From Oscillatoria sp. SIO1A7 (GTDB lineage Bacteria > Cyanobacteriota > Cyanobacteriia > Cyanobacteriales > Laspinemataceae), in the NCBI GenBank assembly GCA_010672965.1, contig JAAHFN010000052.1, forward strand, positions 1 to 50,459: a DNA stretch of 50,459 bases. Reading direction: 5' to 3'. The notes beneath the pieces are model-generated. The model was given only the letters and a program-made list of their open reading frames with translations. It searched no databases and was not told where the DNA came from. A program made the position numbers and the translations under genes. This document shows positions 42,968-50,459 of the stretch, piece by piece. Numbering within the stretch: position 1 is the first letter of the stretch; the number at the start of each line of letters is the position of its first letter.

Positions 42968-44535
42968 TCTAGTAGGTGTGGGGCAAGACCGGGAATCAAG
43001 AGCTGAAGATCTTCTCTATCCACAACTCGGCGCGGCTTGCGCTGCGGCTTGCGCTTCGATTGCTGGCGCGTAGTCCGATCGCCGCCATTGGACTGAGATT
43101 CTTGAGTTGCTAGTTCCTCCCCATCTAGCTCTGGCTGTTTGGGGGACACCGGATTTAGGTAAGCCATTAGCTTGCCCTTAGAGACAATACTCGTTTTTTC
43201 TGAATCTGTCTGTCGCCAAGTATCCGGCAAGCAGCTAAAACAGACTCGCTTGAAGCGCTGCGATTCTCGCACAGTTTCTTTCAACTCAGCGACCAAGAGG
43301 CTATTATCCTCAACCTGGCCGACAACTGCTGGGGAATGAGTATTAACGATAACTTGACGCAGGGGATTGTCTAAGCCAATCGGTTCCTCCACATCAGTGG
43401 CAATATCCTTAAGTAGCTCTAGTATCTTGGGAATCCGCTCTGGATGAATGCCGTTTTCCGGTTCTTCCAAACAGATAAGTCCCTCTACTTCTGGGTCTAG
43501 CTCCAAAACCGCTAAGGCCAAAAAGCGCATTGTTCCGTCAGAGAGCGCCCTTGCCGGATAGGACGTACCATCTCGACTCTTTACCATTAAAGTCAGCAAT
43601 TCCCGTCGGTCATCCCGATCGATCCAGACTTTATCCACATCTTCAATTAAATCCGCCAGACGATTAACCACTTGCGCATAAATTGGCGCTGCTTCGCTAT
43701 CCGATTCTTCCGGCTTTTCGCGCATTTGCGATCGCGATAGATGATAAAGGGTTGCCGCCAGGTGAGAGCCATCTGTCCCTAATTTCTTAGGAGCGGTAAA
43801 TTCGTCTGGCTGGCGCAGGGACGAGGGCTCTAGTTGAAGCAAGCGCCAAGATTGCATTTCTCGGCGCGCCAGCAATGCCGTCGGACTCTCGGCAGCGTTC
43901 GTAGCAGAAAGAACAGTTCGAGGAAGATTGACGGCCAACCGAGGTAGCGGCCTGCCACTGCTACCGCCATCTTTATGCAGCTTAATAATTCTCTCTGCAC
44001 CCTCGCCCTTAGTGGAAATAAAATAGGGGGCTCGCCGCTGCCCCTTAACTGCCGATTGGCGCCAATTTTTTTTGTGGGGAAAGATTAAATGCTTGGCAGC
44101 ATCGCCGAGGTTGATATGAACTAATTCTTCTTTGAGGATTTCCAGAGAGCCCGGGGACTGCAAGCTATCGTCAGCTCGATAAGCCAGTTTCACTGTATAG
44201 CGGAGGAAAGTAATCGAGGCTTTTGCTTTTTGTCCGAGATCGTCGATTCCCTCAGAGGGCACTATCATTTCCGCCTCAAAAGACATTTCATCGGCATACC
44301 GATCGCCAACTTGGTGGAAGAGGCTGCGGACATCGCCGGTGCGACCCCCTTTATCGCGAACCGACAAGGCAGCTTTAATAAGCGGACCATCGGCCAGAGC
44401 GCCCAAAAACCGAATTGCATCAAATAGATTTGACTTCCCAGTGCCGTTGGCTCCAGCCACGCAGGTGAAAGCGCCGAAGCGAACGTCCACATCGACGAGG
44501 TTTTTAAAACCAGATACTTTTAAGCGCGTTAGCAT
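42964..44535 (-). CDS. AAA ATPase of an OLD/RecF-like defence pair
   Basis: 523 residues. Walker A GANGTGKS at residues 28-35 (VSGFKNLVDVDVRFGAFTCV precedes it, typical RecF/OLD start), a long insert, signature PARALSDGTMRFLALAVL near 330, Walker B EGLICLEEPENGIHPERIPKI near 353, and VNTHSPAVVGQV near 395. A basic, glutamine-rich stretch (TTRQQSKRKPQRKPRR) precedes the last helix. First gene of the two-gene unit; its product is expected to bind DNA ends or phage factors and gate the downstream nuclease. Clearly different in sequence from the AriA-type ATPase 5 kb away. Confidence 0.85.
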   Translation of the reverse strand: MLTRLKVSGFKNLVDVDVRFGAFTCVAGANGTGKSNLFDAIRFLGALADGPLIKAALSVRDKGGRTGDVRSLFHQVGDRYADEMSFEAEMIVPSEGIDDLGQKAKASITFLRYTVKLAYRADDSLQSPGSLEILKEELVHINLGDAAKHLIFPHKKNWRQSAVKGQRRAPYFISTKGEGAERIIKLHKDGGSSGRPLPRLAVNLPRTVLSATNAAESPTALLARREMQSWRLLQLEPSSLRQPDEFTAPKKLGTDGSHLAATLYHLSRSQMREKPEESDSEAAPIYAQVVNRLADLIEDVDKVWIDRDDRRELLTLMVKSRDGTSYPARALSDGTMRFLALAVLELDPEVEGLICLEEPENGIHPERIPKILELLKDIATDVEEPIGLDNPLRQVIVNTHSPAVVGQVEDNSLLVAELKETVRESQRFKRVCFSCLPDTWRQTDSEKTSIVSKGKLMAYLNPVSPKQPELDGEELATQESQSNGGDRTTRQQSKRKPQRKPRRVVDREDLQLLIPGLAPHLLE

Positions 44536-44886
44536 AATTATTCTCTACAAACTTTATGCTTTATCGGTTTAATGGGTCACGCATCTACCCTACGGTTAGG
44601 GGCAACCACAGGGGGATTGCCCCTACAAACCGTTAAATACAAACGTTATGCGTAAGTCCTGGGTTTAGGTCACGCATCTTTACAGTATAGCAATTTAGAA
44701 ATAAAGGCGATCGCCATTCTGAAACTTTCCTAAATAGGACTTACGCATAGACTCTAGTCATAGAGGCGATCGCAACGCTTTCCCTTGTGGTGCGCTCTTG
44801 GGATTGCCCCCGGTTTCGTTCTCCCAAGCGTAAGCGAAGCTCCTCTGTAGGAGGCTCGCTCTTTTCCGACGAAGCAGGGAAACTAC
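44536..44886. repeat. Repeat-filled spacer
   Basis: A GGGGCAACCACAGGGGGATT / GATTGCCCCTAC block, two family D ends (ATGCGTAAGTCCT at 44648 and AGGACTTACGCA at 44736-44747) and a piece similar to 38207-38250. No gene. Confidence 0.6.
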
Positions 44887-45591
44887 TCAAAAATTAAATA
44901 GCCCGCTGCCTCCTGCCTGTAGCATAAAATCAAAATTTCCTTCTCCCACGTTCTTCTGGAGAGTCTGAATAATTTTTTGCTGGTTATCGTAAGGACCGTC
45001 AACATAATAGGGTTTTCCATTGCGACCAAACTCTAGTTGCGGCTGACCGCTCCATTCGCCTAAAAGAGGTCGTGACTTCTGAAAATCTTTGTGGGGGGTA
45101 AATCCCAATTTAGCTGCATAATCTGCAGCGCCAAAAACTATAGCCCGAGCTTGTTCTATAGTAATTTCTCTGTAGCCATCGAGAAAGTTGTCATAGGAAG
45201 CGTCAATAAACTGTTCGTATTTACTGCTATTAAAATTACGCGGACCTAGAGTATCTTTGACTCCCAAGCACCAATAGTCGATTAAATAATTGCAAACTTG
45301 GAAGCGATTGGGAGCAGGAGAGCGGGCAACGAAAACTAGCCCCAAGCCGCTGCTTGGATCGTTGTTAGAATTGCCTTCTAGAAGAGACTTGGCACAGTTG
45401 GTATCGACGAAGCAGTCGGCGATTGGATCTAATTCTCCAGAAGCGGCGCGGACAAGAGCTGTTTCTTGGGCTCGGTTTTGCAGGAAGGCATTCACCTCGG
45501 ATACCTTCAAACCCAATTTGCGGGCAATTTGCTTGGGAGTTAGTTTTCGGGCGCGTAAATCGATAATTTCTTGCTGTTGTTCTGGGTTCAT
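44887..45591 (-). CDS. HTH-containing conserved protein of unknown function
   Basis: 234 residues. The first ~45 form a homeodomain-like helix-turn-helix (QQQEIIDLRARKLTPKQIARKLGLKVSEVNAFLQ). The rest contains LGLVFVARSPAPNRFQVCNYLIDYWCLGVKDTLGPRNFN and a YREITIEQARAIVFGAADYAAKLGF block, a conserved domain I have no name for, with a cysteine pair (DCFVDTNCAKSLL). It ends near GEGNFDFMLQ. It probably binds DNA and borders the defence island. ATG 45591 is the natural start. Confidence 0.65.
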   Translation of the reverse strand: MNPEQQQEIIDLRARKLTPKQIARKLGLKVSEVNAFLQNRAQETALVRAASGELDPIADCFVDTNCAKSLLEGNSNNDPSSGLGLVFVARSPAPNRFQVCNYLIDYWCLGVKDTLGPRNFNSSKYEQFIDASYDNFLDGYREITIEQARAIVFGAADYAAKLGFTPHKDFQKSRPLLGEWSGQPQLEFGRNGKPYYVDGPYDNQQKIIQTLQKNVGEGNFDFMLQAGGSGLFNF

Positions 45592-45636
45592 TTGCTTTTT
45601 CTTTTTCTGAGCGATCGCGAACGGACTATTTGTAAT

Positions 45637-45726
45637 AGAACTTATGCATACTGCAGGTTTTAATTATAAATATAGAGTTTGGTGCGCGGTGCGGCACCCT
45701 ACAAATACTGTCTCTGCGTAAGTCCT
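45637..45726. mobile_element. MITE-like element (family D), copy 3
   Basis: AGAACTTATGCA left end and TGCGTAAGTCCT right end, 90 bp, sharing GCACCCTACAAATA and the TATAGAGTTTGGTGC-type middle with the copy at 32473-32562. Confidence 0.8.
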
Positions 45727-45734
45727 GTGTAAGA

Positions 45735-45884
45735 TATAGCGGTTCTCGCTCTTGATGTGAGGTGTCACCGGCGTTGCATCCAATACGATAATCCCCATTT
45801 TACAGCAGAGATGGTCTTGGGGATGCTGTCGCCCCTACATTTCCGAACCCGGTCGTTTATTACACTTATTTGAGAAACGCTATA
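45735..45884. mobile_element. MITE-like element (family C), copy 5, inverted
   Basis: TATAGCGGTTCTCGCTCTTG left end and TTTGAGAAACGCTATA right end with GGGGATGCTGTCGCCCCTAC core. It lies 8 bp from the family D element. Confidence 0.88.
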
Positions 45885-45910
45885 AGAAGAATTTCTACCC
45901 ATACAGTAAT

Positions 45911-46008
45911 ATAGCACTAGGCAAATGAGTTAAGACATTTATAAACGCTCAAACTTAGTCAGATTATACCTTTGACTTATTACCTTGAGACTTGCGCGTA
46001 GCGCTATA
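45911..46008. repeat. Dispersed repeat (family I), copy 2
   Basis: From ATAGCACTAGGCAAATGAGT to GCGCGTAGCGCTATAGC. Alignable with 29352-29457. Confidence 0.75.
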
Positions 46009-46158
46009 GCGTTTCTCAAATAAGTGTAATAAACGATCGGACCCTAGAAACGTAGGGGCGACAGCATCCCCGCTACTATCTCGCGCGCTCCGAAGGGCAA
46101 TCTCTGTATTGGGATGCAACGCCGGTGGCATCTCACATCAAGAGCGAGAAACGCTATA
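46005..46158. mobile_element. MITE-like element (family C), copy 6
   Basis: TATAGCGTTTCTCAAATAAG left end and GAGCGAGAAACGCTATATA right end, GTAGGGGCGACAGCATCCCC core. It shares its first bases with the end of the family I repeat, as if inserted at its TATA. Confidence 0.88.
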
Positions 46159-46376
46159 TATACCCAGCCAATCCTGGCAAATTTCTATGACTTGTTGGCG
46201 ATCTGTATTTAAGAATAGAGGGCGTATGGCTCTTTACGATTGGGCAAGATATAATAACCACTAGCTCTAAGAGTTCTCATAAGAATACGAGATACAACTA
46301 AAAGGGAGAACAATCGCACCCTTTTGCTGTGTAGAAATTTCGGCGATCGCCCAGCCCCAGATTAGGAAAAACAAAA

Positions 46377-46820
46377 ATGCAGACAAAGATTCAAACTCTC
46401 CCTCGCGCCCAGCTCGAAAACGAAGAAAATCAATGGCGGAACGATATTGCTGATTTTGTCACAGCCAACGAGCGGGAATTAGCGGCCCTAGACTGGGGCT
46501 TGCGCTTGGAACGCCGAGACCGAAACGAAACCCTGGCAATAGACTTGGAACCAACTCCCCATTTTGTCTGCTGTCCGAAGGAAGCAATAGTAAAACTCAA
46601 CCGGAAGGTTAGTAATGGCTTTAAAGAAATTATCGGTATAGTAGAGGGCAATAATCCAGAAAAAGAAGTGCTGCTGCTCGCCATTAATAAAGGCCAAATA
46701 AAGCTAATTCAGTTTGAAAGCGACCCGCCGCCACCGACTTGTTTCGATCTACTGGAATCGGATGTAGATAGATTGCTAGAGCTATTAGAAAGTCGCCTGG
46801 TGCAGCAGCTTGAGGGTTAG
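46377..46820 (+). CDS. Conserved protein of unknown function upstream of the exporter genes
   Basis: 147 residues, MQTKIQTLPRAQLENEENQW to LESRLVQQLEG. No signal peptide or membrane span. Mixed alpha/beta: RLERRDRNETLAIDLEPTPHFVCCPKEAIVKLN and EKEVLLLAINKGQIKLIQFE, with an acidic C-terminal helix (CFDLLESDVDRLLELLE). Not recognised. It ends 2 bp before the HlyD-type gene, so it is the first gene of this operon and may assist export or be co-exported. Confidence 0.7.
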   Translation: MQTKIQTLPRAQLENEENQWRNDIADFVTANERELAALDWGLRLERRDRNETLAIDLEPTPHFVCCPKEAIVKLNRKVSNGFKEIIGIVEGNNPEKEVLLLAINKGQIKLIQFESDPPPPTCFDLLESDVDRLLELLESRLVQQLEG

Positions 46821-46822
46821 CA

Positions 46823-48655
46823 ATGGCAACGATAACCGAGAAAAGTAGCAAAAAAAAATTAAAAAGCGGCCTCCGCTGGCTGACTTTGTCTGCAGTTCTG
46901 GCTGTAGCTAGCGCTGGCGGTTGGTTTGTATATAGCCTTACCCTGAAAAGCTCTAAAGAAGCAATAGAGGTACGGGCGATAGAGGTAAAAAAGGATACTT
47001 TGGAACGGAAGCTGACCGAAAGCGGCACGGTGGAATTGGGAGGACAACAAACTCTCAAGTCGCCAGCAGATGGGATAGTTACTGGGGTATTAGTGGAAGT
47101 AGGCGATCGCGTTAGTGCTGGCCAGACTCTCGTTATTCTGCGCGACCCAGAGCGAGAAACAGTTTTGCGGAACCACCAGTTGGAGATGCAGGAAAAAGAA
47201 TTGGCTCTAGCAACTAAGCGCCAGCAAGTGGCGGAAGCTTCTAGAAAGGTGGCGATCGCCGAGGAGAAACTTCAAGCGATCGCCAACCGCTATCGCGCCG
47301 ACTCGTCAGCTAAACTGCGGGAACGGGAGTTGCAAATCCAGCAAAAAGAACTGGATTTAGCAGAAAAGCGCCAACAACTTTTAGAAGTCCAAGCAGCTCT
47401 GGCCAGTGCGGAAAGCAAGCTCCAAAACCGAATCGACCGGCAAGGGGCCGGGTACCAACCTGGCCTGCGGCAACAGCAGTTGCAAATAGAGCAAGAAGAG
47501 CTGGGATTGGAAAATCTGCGCCTGAATGTGGTGGAGGCGGAAGAAGACTTAGCCTCTGCCAAGCGAGAACTCGAAGAAGATGAGGAATTGTTCAAAAGAG
47601 GTTTTATTCCCGAAAATGAAGTCGAAGGGCAACAGAGGCAAGTTCGGGCGGCAACCTCCAGGCTCCGAGAGGCTCGCTTAGCAGTTAGCAATGCTAGCAT
47701 CAGTCTAGATAAAAGCCGCCTACAGCTGCAAACTATCGAGCAAGACATTCAGGATGGAATTGTGGTGGCGGCCGATGAAGTGGCTGCGGCTTCTGTAGAG
47801 TTGCGATCGGCGGAGCTAGCTGTAAAGACGGCCAATATAGAATTGAATAGCCTTCGCCTGGGAACTCCGGAGCTTGAAGAAGAAATCCAAAATAATGCTT
47901 TGCAAGCTCAGAGCGAACTGCGACAAGCCTCCGACGAAGTGCGGGAGGCTGCCTCTACTCTGCAAGCAGCTCGGGATGAAGTGAGAAACGCTTTTATAGA
48001 TATAGAAAAACATCAACTAGCTCGTCAAAAAATAGAGCAAGAAATTCAGGAAAGTATCGTTACTGCTCCCAGCGAAGGGGTGATTCTGGATGTCCAGGCT
48101 AAGAAGGGGGCGGTGGTGAAGCTGAGCGATGCACTGCTGACCCAAGGCAATGCGGCAATAGAGCTGGTAAACTTGCAAATATCTACTCTTAATGCTGCTA
48201 AGGTGCGGCGGGGTCAGTTGGCGCGGATTATTTTAATTGGTTCTGACGAAAAAAGCTTTATCGGACAGGTGGAGGAGCTATCTCTGCTGGCTGGCAGCGG
48301 CGGTAGCAATAACGGAGATTCGGGAGAGGCGACGGTGGCAGCAACAGTGCGCTTAGATGCTCCCACTGGCGTCCTGATTCCCGGGATTCAGGTGAGCGTT
48401 GATATTATTTTAGAGCAGCGGCAAGATGTGGTGGCGGTTAATACAGAGGCGATCGCTCGCTCTGGTTCGGAAACTTTTGTTTGGGTGCGAGACGAGGCAG
48501 GCAAGGCACAGAAAAGCCCGGTGACTCTGGGACTGGAAGACTTCACTACAGCTACAGTAGAGATAAGCTCTGGACTAGAGCCCGGGGATGAGGTTCTGCT
48601 GCCCCCAATAGACGAGCCTTTAGAAGAAGGAACGCCGGTTTCGATCGCCGAGTAA
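46823..48655 (+). CDS. HlyD/DevB-type periplasmic adaptor protein
   Basis: 610 residues. Membrane anchor at ~15-40 (LRWLTLSAVLAVASAGGWFVYSLTL), first lipoyl half GGQQTLKSPADGIVTGVLVEVGDRVSAGQTLVIL at ~72-107, then a very long coiled coil (~110-405) with repeated LQIQQKELDLAEKRQQ-type heptads, the second lipoyl half SIVTAPSEGVILDVQAKKGAVVKL, and a C-terminal beta barrel (VRLDAPTGVLIPGIQVSVDIIL). It bridges an inner-membrane ABC transporter and a TolC-like channel. The coiled coil is long for the family and would span a thick periplasm. Probably co-transcribed with the MacB/DevC-type gene downstream across a repeat spacer. Confidence 0.93.
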   Translation: MATITEKSSKKKLKSGLRWLTLSAVLAVASAGGWFVYSLTLKSSKEAIEVRAIEVKKDTLERKLTESGTVELGGQQTLKSPADGIVTGVLVEVGDRVSAGQTLVILRDPERETVLRNHQLEMQEKELALATKRQQVAEASRKVAIAEEKLQAIANRYRADSSAKLRERELQIQQKELDLAEKRQQLLEVQAALASAESKLQNRIDRQGAGYQPGLRQQQLQIEQEELGLENLRLNVVEAEEDLASAKRELEEDEELFKRGFIPENEVEGQQRQVRAATSRLREARLAVSNASISLDKSRLQLQTIEQDIQDGIVVAADEVAAASVELRSAELAVKTANIELNSLRLGTPELEEEIQNNALQAQSELRQASDEVREAASTLQAARDEVRNAFIDIEKHQLARQKIEQEIQESIVTAPSEGVILDVQAKKGAVVKLSDALLTQGNAAIELVNLQISTLNAAKVRRGQLARIILIGSDEKSFIGQVEELSLLAGSGGSNNGDSGEATVAATVRLDAPTGVLIPGIQVSVDIILEQRQDVVAVNTEAIARSGSETFVWVRDEAGKAQKSPVTLGLEDFTTATVEISSGLEPGDEVLLPPIDEPLEEGTPVSIAE

Positions 48656-49039
48656 AGCTAGTAGAGGGAATTGGGAATTGGGCAATAACTGGGGTGTGGG
48701 GTGTAGGGTGTAGGGTGTAGGGAAAGGTAGAAAATTTAACGCTTGCCTCCCTCTTCCCCCACACCCCACACCCTACACCCCACACCCTAATCTTGGGCAT
48801 TGGGCATTGGGCATGGGAGACAAGGGGACAAGGGGACAAGGGGACAAGGGGACAAGGGGACAAGTGAATAGCTATTTCTCTTAACTTTTGACTTTTTACT
48901 TTTGACTTTTCACTCCTCCAATGCCCGATGCCCAATGCCCCATGCCCAATGCCCAATGGGCAGGTATGGCGCCCAATGCCCAATGCCCCATGCCCCATGC
49001 CCAATTCCCAACTAAAATATTTTTCTCAAATAATTAATT
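48656..49039. repeat. Spacer of short tandem repeats inside the exporter operon
   Basis: GGTGTAGGGTGTAGGG and its inverted CCCCACACCCTACACC (48691-48790) form a hairpin-like pair. Then come GGGCATT units, about six CAAGGGGA 8-mers (48821-48866), an ACTTTTGACTTTT block, and GCCCAATGCCC runs up to 49010. No gene. Such a structure could separate expression of adaptor and permease. Confidence 0.8.
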
Positions 49040-50224
49040 ATGAGTCTGGCACCGTTTGATTTATTGCATCTAACTTATCTTTCTCTGCGAGGCAATCTCT
49101 TGCGTTCTACCCTAACTTGCTTGGGAGTATTTATGGGCGTAACTGCCGTAAGCGCTACCCTCCAAGTTCGCAGCATCTCTAGGGCAGTTATTGCTAAGCA
49201 ACTGGCAGAACGAGAAGCTCCTCAAATTATCCTATATCCTCGATGGCAGCGCGGCGTACCGCGATATCGTTTTCGATTGGAAGATATGCAATTTTTGCGG
49301 CAGCGGCTGGTGGGCTGGCAGGCAATTAGCAGTTCCTCTTGGGCGGGGGCTCCCGAAGCTATTTTTCTCGATCGCAAAGCTAATCCCTATATGCGCGCCG
49401 TTTCTGAAGATTTTTTAGCAACTTCCGGCCAGTCATTGCTAGCCGGTCGCTTTTTTAGCACGACTGATTTTGAAAACTATAGGCCGGCAGCAGTAATAGA
49501 TAGCGTTCTAGGGGAGCAATTGTTTCAGAAGCAAGATCCCATAGGCCAGCGCATCTATGCCGATCGCCGCCCCTATTTTGTGGTAGGAGTCATAGAAAGT
49601 AAGTTGGAGTTTAGCGGTAGGGAACCTCAAGGGGAAATATTGGTGCCCCTTTCAGTTCATAGAGCCCGTACTGGCAGTCGCAGTATCGGTTCAATCTTAC
49701 TTCGCCCTCGCGAGCTTAATGAGATAGAAAAGATGGAAAAACGGGCGCAAAAACTATTGGAGCAACGCTTCCCGGGTCGCAAGTTTTGGGCGTGGAGCAA
49801 TGTCAGCGATATTATAGAACAGCAGCAAACTTTGATAATGGTTTCGCGAGCCCTCCTTGCTGTAGGCGGAATAGCTCTCCTTGTAGGCGGAGTGGGCATT
49901 GCTAATATCACCATCGCCTCGGTTATGGAGCGGACTCCAGAAATCGGCCTGCGACGGGCTCTGGGAGCAACTCAAAGAGATATTATGTTTCAGTTTATCC
50001 TCGAAGCTGCTCTGCTGAGCATTCTGGGAGGAAGCGCGGCAATAGGAACCGTACATGGCATTACTATTGTGGTGGCCGATACTTTTGATTTGCCTTATCA
50101 GTTCGATTCCGAAGCAGCCTCGATTGCCTTGGGATCGGCACTTTTAGTAGGAATTGGTGCTGGATTTTTCCCCGCCCTCCAAGCCAGCAAACTAGATCCG
50201 GTTAAAGCCCTTCGCTCCAGTTAG
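49040..50224 (+). CDS. ABC transporter permease, MacB/DevC type
   Basis: 394 residues. An N-terminal membrane segment ([26 protein letters not shown]), the MacB-type periplasmic core domain (~40-240, with [20 protein letters not shown] and [20 protein letters not shown]), and three C-terminal segments in the FtsX domain ([66 protein letters not shown]) ending PVKALRSS. The [20 protein letters not shown] stretch contacts the ATPase. The ATPase is not in the window. Together with the adaptor it forms a tripartite exporter; cargo unknown. Confidence 0.92.
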   Translation: MSLAPFDLLHLTYLSLRGNLLRSTLTCLGVFMGVTAVSATLQVRSISRAVIAKQLAEREAPQIILYPRWQRGVPRYRFRLEDMQFLRQRLVGWQAISSSSWAGAPEAIFLDRKANPYMRAVSEDFLATSGQSLLAGRFFSTTDFENYRPAAVIDSVLGEQLFQKQDPIGQRIYADRRPYFVVGVIESKLEFSGREPQGEILVPLSVHRARTGSRSIGSILLRPRELNEIEKMEKRAQKLLEQRFPGRKFWAWSNVSDIIEQQQTLIMVSRALLAVGGIALLVGGVGIANITIASVMERTPEIGLRRALGATQRDIMFQFILEAALLSILGGSAAIGTVHGITIVVADTFDLPYQFDSEAASIALGSALLVGIGAGFFPALQASKLDPVKALRSS

Positions 50225-50236
50225 GGTGTGGGGTGT

Positions 50237-50380
50237 GGGGCATTGGGCATTGGGCATTGGGCATTGGGCATTGGGCATTGGGCATTGGGCATTGGGCAAA
50301 AGGGCATTGGGCATTGGGCATTGGGCATTGGGCATTGGGCATTGGGCAATGGGCATTGGGCATTGGGCATTGGGCATTGG
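50237..50380. repeat. GGGCATT heptamer tandem array
   Basis: About 20 nearly perfect tandem copies of GGGCATT, broken once by GGGCAAAA and once by GGGCAAT. It begins right after the permease stop. Open in all frames, so it yields false proteins such as PNAQCPM. A typical cyanobacterial short tandemly repeated repetitive sequence. Confidence 0.92.
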
Positions 50381-50459
50381 AAAAAATGCATTTGGAAATC
50401 GAAAAAAGAGATAAGAAAAGAGCATAAATACGCGAGCAATGATATGACCTAAACAAACT

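Noticed and set aside
50237-50380. CRISPR array
   Set aside because: Units are 7 bp in direct tandem without spacers; the same holds for the other tandem arrays. No cas genes are present.
50226-50452. Several overlapping ORFs of [14 protein letters not shown] type
   Set aside because: Translations of the GGGCATT array in all frames.

Overview
The window looks like chromosome from a filamentous cyanobacterium of the Oscillatoriales/Microcoleus type. Evidence: GCGATCGC (HIP1) octamers are very dense; there are cyanobacterial proteins (PAM68/DUF3464, sucrose-phosphate phosphatase, XisH/XisI, a STAND-WD40 giant, rpsB next to tsf); and the spacers carry short tandem repeats (GGGCATT, CCCCACACC and CAGCTAT types) and many small palindromic elements. 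No transposase, tRNA, rRNA or CRISPR array was seen.

Layout. 0-5.2 kb: a STAND NTPase with TPRs and 14 WD40 blades. 5.2-9.0 kb: accessory block with a nucleotidyltransferase gene wrecked by a small mobile element, the xisH-xisI pair, a KilA-N/CFI-box protein, and a one-chain MNT-HEPN protein. 9.3-28.3 kb: mostly core genes (TPR protein, TolC-like channel, recG with a co-transcribed coiled-coil protein, rpsB-tsf with a structured leader, glycosyltransferase, GH10-like hydrolase, argG, DedA, AraC regulator divergent from an aldo/keto reductase). 28.3-30.7 kb: a protein-free 2.4 kb stretch with a well-formed 6S-like RNA gene and many dispersed elements. 30.7-35.1 kb: sucrose-phosphate phosphatase, ruvA, rpsO, PAM68, DAHP synthase.

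35.3-45.6 kb is a defence island. It opens with two orphan antitoxin-type genes, then a PARIS-like pair (AAA ATPase AriA plus DUF4435 AriB, exactly abutting). A beta-class DNA methyltransferase follows, between two direct copies of a ~220 bp segment. Next come a decayed nucleotidyltransferase operon (two genes, each with one frameshift), a second methyltransferase split at a run of seven A, and a second ATPase/TOPRIM-like pair overlapping by ATGA. No restriction nuclease is recognisable. Two OLD-like ATPase+nuclease modules thus bracket two methyltransferases, one of which may be switchable or dead.

46.4-50.2 kb: a small conserved protein, a HlyD/DevB-type adaptor and a MacB/DevC-type permease form an export cluster whose ATPase is not in the window. 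The TolC-like channel at 11.4 kb could serve it. The window ends in a GGGCATT array.

The spacers hold at least six families of short non-autonomous elements with terminal inverted repeats. One copy interrupts a gene with a readable 4 bp target duplication, another lies in frame in the STAND gene, and another ends 21 bp before a start codon.
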